From NCBI RefSeq assembly GCF_030867095.1, contig NC_081828.1:2743001-2807000 (forward strand): a stretch of DNA of 64,000 nucleotides. Reading direction: 5' to 3'. The notes under the pieces are model-generated. The model saw nothing but the letters and a program-made list of their open reading frames with translations, was not told the DNA's origin and ran no database searches. Within the stretch, counting starts at the first letter, position 1; each line of letters begins with the position of its first letter. The position numbers and the translations under genes were made by a program. The stretch comes from Alligator mississippiensis (Eukaryota > Chordata > Crocodylia > Alligatoridae). This document shows positions 51,685 through 63,400 of the stretch, one piece after another.

Positions 51685-52057
51685 ACGTGGCAGGGGCCAT
51701 ATGGACGTAAATGGGATTGTTGGGTGTAACTGACTGGAAATGCACAAGCGATTCTTTCGATGGTACCCACGCGGGAGTAAAATGCTCTCCCGTTTAACTA
51801 CGTTGCCTCTGAAGTGCAAAGAGGAATACAAAGCAGTGAAAATGTACCTCAGTTACTAAAATGAACAGAACTGACTATTGTCTAAGATGACCCAGTTGAA
51901 GTATTCAACCATTTTTCCATGATTAATCTGACATAACAGAATAGTTAATTGCTACATCACATGAATTTTGTAACTCCCCTAAGACACATACCTTAATATG
52001 TGTGTTTTAAATTTTTATAAATTATTAAAAAGGTAAAAACACATTACAGTACATTGA

Positions 52058-53468
52058 TACCAATGTGGTCCCCATCTTTAAAAAAGGGAGGAGGGAGGAC
52101 CCGGGCAACGATAGGCCCGTCAGTCTTACCTCAATCCTGGGGAAACTCTTTGAGAAGATCATGAAGGAGCACATCTGTGATGGGCCGGCATTGGGGATGA
52201 TGCTCAGGGGCAACCAGCATGGTTTCATTAGGGACAGGTCATGTCAGACCAACCTGATTGCCTTTTACGATCAGGTCACAAAAGCATTGGATGCAGGTGT
52301 CGCCGTGGATGTAGTCTTTCTGGACTTCAGCAAGGCCTTTGACACTGTCTCCCACCCCATCCTCATTAAAAAACCAGGCGACTGTGGCATCGATGCCTAC
52401 ACGGTCAGATGGATTGCGAATTGGCTGAAGGGTCATACTCAGAGGGTGGTGGTGAATGGGTCATATTCGACCTGGGGGGAAGTGGGCAGTGGAGTCTCCC
52501 AGGGCTCGGGCCTTGGGCCCGCACTGTTCAATTTCTTTATCAGCGATTTGGACGACGGGGTGAAAAGCAACCTGTTCAAATTTGCTGATGATACCAAAAT
52601 TTGGGGTGAGGTGGGCACGCTAGTAGGGAGCGAAAGACTGCAGCAAGACCTGGATAGGTTGCAGGGGTGGGCTAACAAAAACAGGATACGTTTCAATGCG
52701 GACAAGTGCAGGGTGCTGCACTTGGGCAGTAGTAACCAGCAGCACACTTATAAGATGGGAAACTCCCTTCTTGAGAGCACGGAGGCAGAAAGGGATCTTG
52801 GAGTCATCATTGACTCCAAGATGAACATGGGCCGACAATGCGAGGTCATGGTCGGCAGGGCCAACCGGACCCTATCATGCATCCACAGGTGCATCTCAAG
52901 TAGGGCCAAGGAGGTGATCCTTCCCCTCTACGCGACACTGGTCAGGCCACAGCTGGAGTACTGTGTCCAGTTCTGGGCACCCCACTTCAAGAGGGATGTG
53001 GACAACATTGAGAGGGTCCAGAGGAGGGCCACCCGCATGATCCGGGGACAGCAGGGCAGACCCTACAATGAGAGGCTACGGGACCTGAACCTGTTCAGCC
53101 TCCACAAGAGAAGGCTGAGGGGGGACCTGGTGACCATCTATAAACTCACTAGGGGGGACCAGAAGGGTTTGGGGGAGACCTTGTTTCCCCTAGTGCCCCC
53201 CGGGATAACAAGGAATAACAGCCACAAGTTGTTGGAGAGTAGGTTTAGATTAGACATCTGTAGGAACTACTTCACAGTCAGGGCGGCTAGGATCTGGAAC
53301 CGACTTCCAAGGGAAGTGGTGCTGGCTCCTACCCTGGGGGGCTTTAAGAAGCAGCTTGATGCCTACCTGGCTGGGGTCAACTGAGCCCAGTTTCCCTCCT
53401 GCCCAGGCAGGGGGTCGGACCTGAAGATCTACAAGGTCCCTTCCCACCCGACTTCTATGATTCTATGA
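52058..53468 (+). mobile_element. CR1, 5'-truncated, RT frame open (439 codons)
   Basis: Open frame 52065-53384. It has NDRPVSLTSILGKLFEKIMK, motif A VVFLDFSKAFDTVSHPILIK, motif B GVSQGSGLGPALFNFFISDL, motif C FADDTKIWG, FNADKCRVLHLGSS and the C-terminus LDAYLAGVN plus stop. The 3' tail is GACTTCTATGATTCTATGAG at about 53450-53468. Endonuclease and ORF1 are absent. Same subfamily as 18135. Confidence 0.93.
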
Positions 53469-53757
53469 GTCAAGAAACAATGGCCGCAAGCTAGCAGAGA
53501 GCAGATTTAGACTGGACATTAGGAAGAACTTCTTCACAGTTCAAGTGGCCAAGGTCTGGAACGGGCTCCCAAGGGAGGTGGTGCTCTCCCCTACCCTGGG
53601 GGTCTTCAAGAGGAGGTTAGATGAGTATCTAGCTGGGGTCATCTAGACCCAGCACTCTTTCCTGCTTTATGTAGGGGGTCGGACTCGATGATCTATTGAG
53701 GTCCCCTCCGACCCTAACATCTATGAATCTATGAATCTATGAGTCTATGATTCTATG
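53469..53757 (+). mobile_element. Short CR1 3' end inserted in the tail of the preceding CR1
   Basis: Starts in 'gaaacaatggccgcaagcta' and ends in an (ATTCTATG)-like tail ('gaatctatgaatctatgagtctatgattctatga'). Nearly identical to the 3' end of the CR1 at 25160, so a different subfamily from its upstream neighbour. Confidence 0.9.
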
Positions 53758-54656
53758 ATACGGACATTAAAAGTCCTAGAAACACTTTGAGATACTATGG
53801 TAATGGGAGGTCTTACAAGTACCACAGACAAATAGATGAATAGATTATCAGCAAGTACCTAAAATAATACAACTCAATTATAACAACTACAGAGAAAGTT
53901 ATATGACCCACTCAAATTCTAGAGCAGGCATGATAGCAGAATATCCTATTAAGTGACTTCCCAATATAAAACAACACATAAAATAATTTCTCAGAGAATA
54001 GATCAAGAAAAAGAAAGAAAAGGAGTCTTCAGCTCGGAACATAATAATGTATAATAAAACCTGGGGCCTGCTCCAGATCCCAAGCCTGAGCCCTCTCACA
54101 TAAGTATGTTATTCTTGACTTCAGCCAAGTGTTAGGAATATCAAAAATACTGTTCTCCTTCCCAGTAGTGGAAACCCTGACTAATCCGTAGGCAAGTGCT
54201 CTCTTTGAAAGCCTGAAAAAGTATCCCAGTTTCTTGTAGCTTAGTATAGTTTACATGCTAGCCTGCAAATGGGGAACTTTCAAGAAACCTGCTGGCATTT
54301 AGATACTTGTAAGAGTGTGTATGCATCTTTTATATGATCTGAACATAGACCAAATATAACAAATGCTATTTCTACCATATTTAAATATTACGGCCTGCAC
54401 AGTACAATCTCTGTACTGAATATGAACACTACTTTTAAACACTCATCCTTATTTTGCATGAATGCACAAGCCCTATGCCATGGATCTCACCAAGGAGCTC
54501 TTCCTTGGGACTCCTAGCCTTAGCACAGTCTCTTTGATTGCCCCCTTGAAGCCAATTGTAGCTTCTAGAGTCAGTGATCCCTGGGATCCTTGGTGCTGGG
54601 TGCCTTTTGGTCCCTGCAGCTGTTGGCCACCTGGGCCCCCCCACATCACTTTCTTG

Positions 54657-55571
54657 AAGAGTGCACTGATAGAGATTTTTGGCGCCGATACCGATAGCTG
54701 ATTTTTAACGAGCCATATCGGCCGATACCAATCCGATTGCCAATATGCAGCCAAGCTGCTTGGAGAGTGGCACCCGGCTGGTAAGTCTGTTGTGGGGGGA
54801 GAGAAGGGGTGTGTGTGGGGTGCAGATCGAGGCCCCTGCAGTGAGGGGGGGAGTGGGGCTGGGGCAGGGGCAGGTGCTGCACAGTGGGGCAGGGGGCGCA
54901 ATGGAGGTGTGAGCAGCTTGTCCGGGGGGCAAGATCTTCCCAGTGGGGGGCTGGGGCAGGGCAGCAATCAAGGTGGGCGGTGGCACTGGGAGGGAGGCTA
55001 CGGGGTGGGGCTGCAGCCACCCCAAAATTCGCCATAGCCCCCCTCCCAGCACTGCCGCCACCTGCCCCAAGCAGAGCCCTGACACCCCCTCCCCCCAGCC
55101 CCAGGAAATTGCTCAGCGCAGCCCCGGCCGTATCCTGCAGCGGCAGCCTGCCCTTGCTCCATGTGCAGATCCAAGCACATGCTCCCCATTCCCTCCCGTG
55201 GTGCGTGCAGCGGCAGACCCCCCTCCCCACACCTCCCGGATGAGCCACTCACGGCTTTGTCCCGTGCCCCGCTCCAGCTATGCAGCACCTGCCCCAGCCC
55301 CACCCCCTCCCTTGCCACTGGGGCCTCAATCTGCACCCCCCCCATCTCCCTTCCCTCACAACAGACTTACCAGCCAGACTGAGCTGCTCTCCACGCTGCT
55401 GGGCTGCGCTCCTGGCTGCCTGCATGCTGCGCTGCGGCTGCACGCATGCACGTGGCATTTATTGGCCATATTTTTAGCTACATCAGCCAAAAAAAGCCGA
55501 TTGCCAATACTGTCAATTTTCCTTATATTGGTGCCGATCCGCTAGAGGGCTGATGTATCGGTGCACCTCTA
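54657..55571. mobile_element. Nonautonomous hAT element, 915 bp
   Basis: The right end reads, on the minus strand, TAGAGGTGCACCGATACATC; the left end is a mutated inverse partner (AAGAGTGCACTGATAG). Subterminal repeats of CGATA/ATCGG type are present at both ends (GGCGCCGATACCGATA; GCCGATCCGC). The perfect 8-bp target duplication CTTTCTTG lies at 54649-54656 and 55572-55579. The core is GC-rich and noncoding; long open frames there are compositional. Confidence 0.88.
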
Positions 55572-56239
55572 CTTTCTTGGATTTTGGGACTCTCCTTTTC
55601 AAGCCAGTCTCTTGCTCTTGCACCCCATATTTTTTCTGCTTCTTCTACAAGCGCACCTCATCTTCTCTTTTTTTCTCCTTCTGTTCCAGCTTTTCTTGCT
55701 CTACCTCCATCCAAAGCTTCTTCCCGTAAAGCTCCTTTTCTTTCAGAATCAGCCTCTGCTGCTCCAGCTCAGAATTAAGCTGCTCCAGCTCAATATTAGG
55801 GAAATGGGTCGTGAGGAAGCTCAGCTGCTGTTTTGGGGCCTGTGGACATCAATAACACTGCCTACCTTGGACACCATCCTCTCCTCTACTTGCAAATTGG
55901 ACTGCTGTCCTTGTACCTGATCTGGAAATGGTTCAAGGCTCTGGGCTTGATCAGCTGTGCCTCAGTTAGCTTCCCAAAGTTTATACCTCTCTCCTGGCAA
56001 AACACTGTAAACCTCTCCTTAGAGAGCTGGCTATATACTGACCCTTGGCAAGAAGGGCTTCCACACCTACCAGAACTCCTTCAAAAGCACCAGGGTTACA
56101 CTTGTAACCTGGGAATCTGAGTGCTACCACTACCTGCACGAATCCTCCAGAGGAACTCTTCCCTGGGACTCCTAGTCTTAGTGTGGTGTCTTCTGAGTAC
56201 CTCCTTGAAGCCAGCCCAGGCATCGCTTCCCGAGTGGGT

Positions 56240-57022
56240 GAAAGCAATCCCATGAAGTTCAACAAGGACAAGTGCAAAGTCCTGCACTTAAGACGGAGCA
56301 ATCCCATGCACCGGGGCAGGCTGGGGGCCGACTGGCTGGGCAGCAGCACTGCAGAAAAGGACCTGGGGGTGACAGGGGACAATAAACTGAATATAAGCCA
56401 ACAGTGTGCCCTTGGTGCCAAGAAGGCTAACTGCAGATTGGGCTGCATTGGGAGGAGCGTTGCCAGCAGAGAAGGGAAAGCGATTCTTCCCTTCTATACA
56501 GCACCGGTGAGGCGACATCTGTGTTCAGTTGTGGGCCCCCCACTACAGAAAGGATGTGGACAAATTGGCAAGGGTCCAGCAGAGAGCAACAAAAATGGTT
56601 CAGGAGCTGGTGAGGAGAGGCTGAGGGAACTGGGCTGATTTAGTCTGTAGAAGAGAAGACCGAGGTGGGATTGAATAGCAGCCGTCACCTCCCTGCAGGG
56701 GGGCTGCAAAGAGGATGGAGCTGGGCTGCTCTCAGTGGGGGCAGACGACAGGACAAGGAGCAATGGGCTCAAGTTGCAGCAAGGAAAGTTGAGGTTGGAT
56801 ATTAGGAAGAACTGTCTCATGAGGAGGGCGGTGAAGCACTGGGACAGGTTACCCAGAAAGATTTGTGGAAGCTCCATCCTTGGAGGCTTCCAAGACCCGG
56901 GTAGACAAAGCCTTGGCTGGGAGAATGTAGTTGGGGCTGGTCCTGCTTGAAGTAGGGGATTGGACTAGATGTGACCTCCTGAGGTCTGTTCCAGCCCTCA
57001 TTGTCTATGGTATTATAATTCT
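56240..57022 (+). mobile_element. CR1 3' fragment, second subfamily
   Basis: Reads FNKDKCKVLHLRRSNPMHRG, KDLGVTGDNKLNISQQCALG, AILPFYTAPVRRHLCSVVGP, then LDIRKNCLMRRAVKHWDRLP, and a 3' UTR with 'gattggactagatgtgacctcctgaggtc' and TATTATAATTCTATGAT. Frame-broken. Same subfamily as 11785-12370. Confidence 0.88.
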
Positions 57023-57480
57023 ATGATCTCCTGGCTCCTTGGCTCAGACCAGGCCTTCTGTCTCTACACCCTCTGGCTCTCTTTGGTCCTCCTGAGAGCT
57101 ACCTTCTGGCACAGTTCTTGGAGGAATGTTACCTCTTTAAGGGTATGGACTGCACCCAAAGTCACACGCAGTAAAGCAGGCCATTCATTCTTCCTGCAGC
57201 ACAGCCTGCAGAGTCCTGCTGTGGTCAACTCTTAGGTAGCGTTCCAGACGGACCAATAGCCCTGGCTGCTTTTTCTCCGTGTCCTGCTTTTCTCCACCCC
57301 ACCTTGTGTCTCTAGAAATTTCCTTTCTGAGCCAGTCTCTTGTCCTGGAATTTCTCTGATGGCCCTTCTGGGTACCCAAGAAAGCAGGGAGTCTTCAGGT
57401 GCTGGGGCTTGTATCCAACGGTGGTCCAGTACATCGTCTTGCATAAACATAGCCACTGTATTCTGGATGGATCCATTCTA

Positions 57481-59430
57481 GTAGCCACTTCAGTGCAAAG
57501 CTCCCAACTCTAATTCACGGTAACGGCAACCCATTCTTTCTTAGTGTGCAAGAAAATCAGGGAAACCGAGGCATGCAATATTATTGTAAAAAAAGAACAA
57601 CCCCCCCCAAAAACACATTTTACTACAAAAATATTACAAAAAACCCCCAGTCCATCACACCCTGTGCATTGCTAATCAGTAAAGATTCCCATTGACTTCA
57701 GTGAGAACTGCATCAAGTCCTGCAGGCGGTGAAGGAGCAGTCAATAAGATGTACTTCAGTACTTTGTAAGATTATTTTATGCTGCTTTAAAGAATGTTTC
57801 ATTATATTATTTTGGAAAAGAAGGCAAAGTGCTCACTGATCTGAAAATGTCTTTTTGAGGTCAGCAGTGCATTAGCCCTAAGGCACCCAGTGCTTCAATT
57901 GTTGTAAGCTTGCTAAATATAAAGCCCAGGGAGTTTGCTTGCTTATATAAAGTCAGTGCTACTGGGTCCATGTGTATTTTCCCCCCTCAAGTAGAAAAAC
58001 TTATAAAAACTGCCACTGTAGAACCTTTAGCACTCGCTGAATTGGTTAACCGATGACTGTGGTTTTAGCCTCAGCCCAGAGGGCTAAATCGTGCATGCCT
58101 TACTCATCTAAACCATGTAAGTGAAGTCAGTGGGACCTCCAATTAGGATTTGAGCTTCAGTAAATGTGTTGCAACTACATGTAAATATTAGAAGTCCGTA
58201 TGTATCTATCTTCCTCAAATAGAGAATCCCTTCTGCAGACACTGGTTTTCTTACTTCAATCCATGTGGTGGTCGCTGCTGATAGAACATAATTCTGGACA
58301 GTTTCCCTTATGCTTGTGACACCTCTGGCAAAGCAGAGCAGGAGGGAGTGCAGGCCAAAAAAAATAGCAGCAGTTTTAACTGGGATGTTTTAAACTGAAA
58401 GCACAGGGTTAAGAATCAAGGGTCTGTCTTAGTGATTGCCGTGGAGTTGACATGCTTGCATTTCTTGGGGACATTCAGCCCTGGGATAAGTAGATGCATC
58501 CCTAATGCACTCACTGGACTTTTTGCCCCTTACTTCCAGGAATGTAATCTTCTGTGCCTCAGTTTTCCTGTCTGTAAAATGTGGATAAAAATCAAAGGAG
58601 ACACTGCAGAGGGGCCCAATCCTACACTCCTTATGTAAACAAAAACACATGGAGTAAAATCTTGACACGGTTGAAGTGCATGGGAATTTTGTCATTGACT
58701 TCAACGGGCTTGGTTATATTGTCCATAGAGAATGCACCTAGTTTTAGAAAGGTTTGAAAAAAGACTTAGTGGCTTTCCTTTAATCTGAGTACCTAAGTAT
58801 GTTTCTGTATAATGGACAATTAAATGTATATGACTCTCATTCTCCAGGAAATGTCATGAGAAACTGTAATTTTACATGAAACCGGAGAATGAATTAGTGG
58901 AAAAAGAAACTGGGCTCTTAATGGACTTGTATTTTAAGCAAACACTCCACCAGAAACAATTTTTATTTTTTAAAACAGTGTTATTTTAAGGTAAATTTTG
59001 GGCATTTCAGACTAAACAGAGTTAAAGGGACATGTTTTGCCACAATAGTTTTTTTAGTTTATTGATAAAATCTGTTCCTGTACTCAAATCTTTTCTCTTG
59101 CATTTTGCATTCCTGCTGGATTGTCACGGTGGGACTGAATGCTGTATTGCTGCCAAAGATTTTGGTTCCTTTAGGAAAAAGTAGTATTTGTGTTGGAAAA
59201 TGCTTGTATTTCTTTTGGAATATACATGTGTGACCTGGACTTTGAAATCAGCAGAAGAAAAACCAGGTCCAATTTGGCCAATAGCCCGTGTCTAAACAAC
59301 AGCTATCATGACTTCAGGTCAAATTGTTAATGTTTGATCAAAGAAAACAGTACAACAGTTCCCAGTATTTAATTTAAAATATGCTTTTTTCCAGCTTTGA
59401 AATACCAGTTCTTCTGGAACTGGTTCTTCT
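57481..59430. other. Intergenic, old repeat traces only
   Basis: Short 'ttgacttcaatggg'-like words (57690, 58118 inverse, 58693) and a 'cctcagttttcctgtctgtaaaatg' MIR-like word at 58556 suggest very old repeats. No gene. Confidence 0.4.
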
Positions 59431-59439
59431 TCTGTTAGG

Positions 59440-59610
59440 ATTATTGCTTTTGTTGCTGTTGTAATGCCCGGATGCTCCTGCCTGAGCACTGTTGTGCTAG
59501 CACTGTACAGACTTATAACAAAGAGAAGGTAATTGCTAAACAGTTCACAGTTTAAGTGTAGGATGAGATACAGCTAAAGGAAGCAAAAGGTAACAGTGAG
59601 TGGATACTGG
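59440..59610 (+). repeat. Ancient amniote repeat fragment
   Basis: 'gcactgttgtgctagcactgtacagacttataacaaagagaaggtaattgct...cagtttaagt' follows the pattern of an old repeat shared by reptiles and birds. Family name not assigned. Confidence 0.45.
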
Positions 59611-60515
59611 TTGGCACGATTAGCAGCAGTGGCAGAACACTACCTGTTCAACCAGTTTTAGTTGTTACAGGCGTCATAACAGAGGATTGTTTTAAGGATG
59701 GACACAAGAAGAGGACAATGAGGTGTCTTTGTTCACTTCACTTTAATGAGGAGCTCCTTCCATGCAGTTGTCAGAGAAACGTGCCCCCTAATCCTATGAC
59801 TCCATTTTGTGGTATTAAGACCCTGCTTACTGTAAAGAAGTTCACTGGGGAAGTGAATAGATGCAGATGCTTATTATGATTATTTATTCTTTATCTCCAT
59901 GATATCCAACTAGAATGCTGTTGCAAAGATCATTTTTCTAGCTTATTGCTTTGACCCTGTCACCTGTCTTTATGTGCCCATCCAAAGACGCATCTACTGT
60001 GTCATACCAAACGTAAGCTCCTTGCTATTTGTTTCTAAGTCCTTCAGTTTATCTCCACTTTACCAGTCATCTCTTATTCCGTACGGGGAGGTTGACTCTT
60101 GCGTTTAACTGGCCTATGAGATCAGCATCCAGTGAATGCTTTTTAGATTTTTAAACAATATCTAACTTTTTCCTGTGCTTTTCCTTATGTCTGAAGGAGC
60201 TTGCTGTAAATATCCGTGAAACGACTTCATTACTTTTGATCAAATCCATCCTTAAAAACTCTTGTTTGCTGTGATGCCTATGGACAACTTGACAACAGTT
60301 AATATCTGAGGTGTTGTACTTCTACTTCAGGAGAAGGTGCAAAAACTTCTGTAGTGGACAGTTAGAGAAAAACCTCTCTACAGGAGAATTTTCCTAATTC
60401 CAGCTAGTTAGTGTTTGGTTTATACCCTGAAGAATGAGTTTACATCCTTTCTTTTAAAAGAAAAATCTCAATAGACCTGTGCACACTCACATTACTGGTA
60501 ACTGAATATCTTACC

Positions 60516-60700
60516 CAGTGATTCTCAACCAGCATGCTTGTGATACTTTGGCATGCTGCAAGATCCTTTTAAGGGTGTTACACTGTGCTGGAAAAAATTA
60601 GCACTGGTAGGTGTACAAGTGCCTACACGTGATTCACAGAATAAACCCAGATATTTCAAATAGGAATCCATCATGCCAAAAGCATTCTGACCTGCTGTGG
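60516..60700 (+). mobile_element. hAT MITE left end, truncated
   Basis: CAGTGATTCTCAACCAGCATGC terminus plus internal words shared with 22363-22677 (GATCCTTTTAAGGG, GTGCCTACACG). No matching right terminus within 600 bp. The following 60760-61110 GC-rich segment has an open frame that I regard as noncoding. Confidence 0.5.
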
Positions 60701-61119
60701 TCTTTTCCAAGTTCTTTGCAACAGAAGAATCACTCTATTATTTTCCTATAATCAAAAAACTAATGAAAGCTGTACCACTGGAGCCAGCAGTACTGTGGCT
60801 TCTTCTTGAGGCAGGAACCAAGTGCCTGGGAGGCATGCCAGCAGTACCACAGGAAGACGTCCAACACCGTGGGCACTTGCCTGATGCTGTAGGCTTTTTC
60901 CTGCGGTGCTGCTGTGGCTCCAGCATCACAGCTCTCACCCAGGCCACAGAACAAGCCGCGGTTCTGCTTGGGCATCAGCACCCTGGGTCTTGTGCAGGTG
61001 CTTGGCTGCTGCTGCAGGAAGGTCCCCCGCTGCAGCCAGAGTCAGGGCAGAAGTCTGATGACCTGGCTCTGCAGGCCAGATCTACCCTATGTTTAACACC
61101 CTTGACCTAAAGAATTACT

Positions 61120-62655
61120 TATTCCCTCTGAGAGTTTTCTTGTGTATGGTACAATCTGTCCCCAAAGAACTGCGGTGTATTCAGAGCCGATGGCCTCATG
61201 CCAGTTATCAAACATTTGAATTTCAGCACAAAGACCACAACCTCACAGTGAATTTGACTGGAAGTGGGTCACCTACAGAAGGAGCATGATGGCTTAACAT
61301 GCATAACTCATCCATCTCACAGTGAAATGTTGGGAATGAAGATCATGTACATAGTGCGAACAGAATGACAAGTGAAAAGCCTTAGTAATATATTTGCTTG
61401 GCAGCAGCAGCTGGCAGTTTTGCCTTGGAAACAGTGAAATAACAGACTGGTTGGGTAAGTATTCTGCAGTCATTGCTTAAAATCTAGTATTAACGTTAAT
61501 GTTACAGTATCAGTGAAGGTACTTTTTTCTTTAGGTAAGTCCTGAGACATGGTTAACAGTACTATAGCAGGTACTATTTAGCAATCGTTACTCTTTTCTG
61601 TTTTTAATGGTGAAGTTTATGAACCTCATGGTTTCTCCACATTGGATATTTCTATTCCCAAACCAGTCAATATTGTAGCAATGTGTCCACAAGTCATAAG
61701 GAGGTTCACAATTGATTTGTGTCCTTTCTGAACACAAACAAATGTTTTTGGAAGCATGCTCACCTGGATTCAGTGGTCTGCTGTGCCCATTCAGTAGGCA
61801 TTTGAAAAGGCTGAAAGGCCAGTGGACAATTCTTCCTGTGCGGGGTGCTTTGCACTACTGTATCAGACACATCCTGCCCCAGTGTAAAGGGAAACCAGCA
61901 GCTGGTTGGCAGTGCTTTGGAGATGGGGAATGGGGAACAAAAGGCATGGAAGGCAAAGGGCATGGCACGGCAGAGGTGAGTGGCACTGATCTGAGCTGCT
62001 GCTGACGCTGTGACACACCTTGTAAGAAACCTGTTGACAGCGAGGACTATGAGTCTGGCTGTCATGTGAACTACACTCCTCCCCACTCATCCCTGCTTTT
62101 AACCTTTGTTAGACTCCTCACCTACTTCTAACAAAAACTGGGCAACACTTTGAGACAGATTGTTTATTTGCCAAAAAAATGCATTTTTAGGTTGACCAAA
62201 ACTATATGTACATTCAGGATAAATTTCATGAATAGTTTCAGCTGTGAAAAATGGAGATCCCACCAAAAAAACAAAAAATTGTTGCTACATTTTCAAAACA
62301 CAACCATTACACTTTTTATTCCAAAATGATGCTTTATTTTGAAATTTGGCTAGATTTTATAACAATAAAATACAAGTAAAAAACACCCCCAAATGAAACA
62401 TGTTATGCCTAATTAGAAGTGTCGTGTTTGTTTCAAAAAGAAAAACTGAAAAGTGTTTCTTATATTGTTAATATTATTATTTCTGCCAGCGCACCAAGAA
62501 AGTCATTTTTCCACAGTTCTACTTACAACCTGTTCTTTCCCATTACATATAAAAAATGAGGGAAATAAATATTTGTACAATATTTTTAAGATGTAGTTGT
62601 AAGTATTACAATAAAACTGTTTGAAATGTTATGTAAGTTGGGAGAATCAGATCTT
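61120..62655. other. Intergenic, nothing recognised
   Basis: AT-rich sequence with short homopolymers. No coding or repeat signature that I can support. Confidence 0.4.
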
Positions 62656-62723
62656 AACACATGATCCGCTACTGGACTGTGAGCAAGTCACGTCATCTTT
62701 CTCTTTTAACTTTCCTCGGTAAA

Positions 62724-63189
62724 TCCATATATATACAATGAAGTGTATGTCTGTATGTATATATGTTTGCTTATAACTTGAGAATGATTGGTCCTATCTA
62801 CTCTAAACCTTCCAAAATCACTGACTACCACCTCAGGAAAATTATAGGTGGGTTATTTTTCACTTGACCCTTTTTGGTGCTTCCACCATTGACTGGGATT
62901 CCTTTGCTTCTCTGGTGACAAATTGGTACCACTCCATTTTGGATGCAGTGAATTCAGTTGTCATTATTATATTGATGCTTGTCTTTTTTTTCAACTCGAT
63001 TGTCATTATTATATTGACACTTGCCTTTTTTTTTTTCTCTCCATGTTAAAAGTTAAATATGTTGTACTTTGTTCTTTAAAGATAAGCAACATTTTTGCCC
63101 TAAATATGTTGTACTAAGTTCTTTGAAAATCAACACACACTGCAATTACAAAACTAGCAACCCGGGCGAAGAATGGGTTCTTCTGCTAG
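62724..63189 (+). mobile_element. Nonautonomous Helitron, about 466 bp
   Basis: 5' end TCCATATATATACAATG after a flanking A. The 3' end has a hairpin (AACCCGGGCGAAGAATGGGTT) followed 9 bp later by the terminal CTAG, with T as the next base, so insertion is between A and T without target duplication. The internal 'tataacttgagaatgattgg' is typical of vertebrate Helitron-derived sequence. No Rep/helicase coding. Internal tandem copies of a 41-bp unit lie at 62958 and 62999. Confidence 0.75.
62958..63040 (+). repeat. 41-bp unit, two tandem copies
   Basis: 'ttgtcattattatattga(t/c)(g/a)cttg' followed by a T-run, twice, inside the Helitron. A second small duplication ('taaatatgttgtact...gttcttt') is at 63054 and 63102. 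Confidence 0.8.
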
Positions 63190-63336
63190 TTTATTATAAA
63201 CTGACGATCTGTTGCTAATAGGGTTCAAATGCAGAAAGTGATATACAAGTTGCCATTAACACCATCAGCAATAGTACTCCTCTATTCAAGTGTTCTTTTC
63301 TGGCACATAAAATGGGCAGGTGTGATCAAGCATAGC

Positions 63337-63400
63337 AAGGTGGTTTCTCTAAGATCAACAACCTGAATAGCAGGTTGTTTCTCTAAGATCACAGCTCACT
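63337..63400 (+). repeat. Short tandem duplication
   Basis: 'aggt(g)gtttctctaagatca' occurs at 63339 and 63373, separated by 'acaacctgaatagc'. Beyond this the right edge holds no recognised gene. Confidence 0.6.

Larger units (their letters stand above)
54440..57480 (-). pseudogene. Decayed gag-like coding debris (minus strand), interrupted by hAT and CR1
   Basis: Minus-strand pieces outside the inserted elements look protein-derived. 55580-55800 encodes a charged coiled-coil (IELEQLNSELEQQRL, KEKELYGKKLWMEVEQEK) with one stop, and 57185-57380 reads RLERYLRVDHSRTLQAVLQE. A segment encoding FKGAIKETVLRLGVPRKSS at about 54490-54555 recurs in diverged form at 56150-56215. I suspect a retroelement gag or domesticated relative, but no diagnostic motif (major homology region, zinc knuckle) is seen. 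Function and family are unassigned. Confidence 0.35.

Noticed and set aside
54646..55545. Several overlapping long open frames (up to 200 codons) on both strands
   Set aside because: They lie in the GC-rich core of a hAT element, are Pro/Gly/Ala-rich in all frames, and resemble no protein family.
60697..61110. 137-codon plus-strand frame
   Set aside because: Gly/Cys/Leu-rich, in a GC-rich repeat-like segment after a hAT terminus; no family features.
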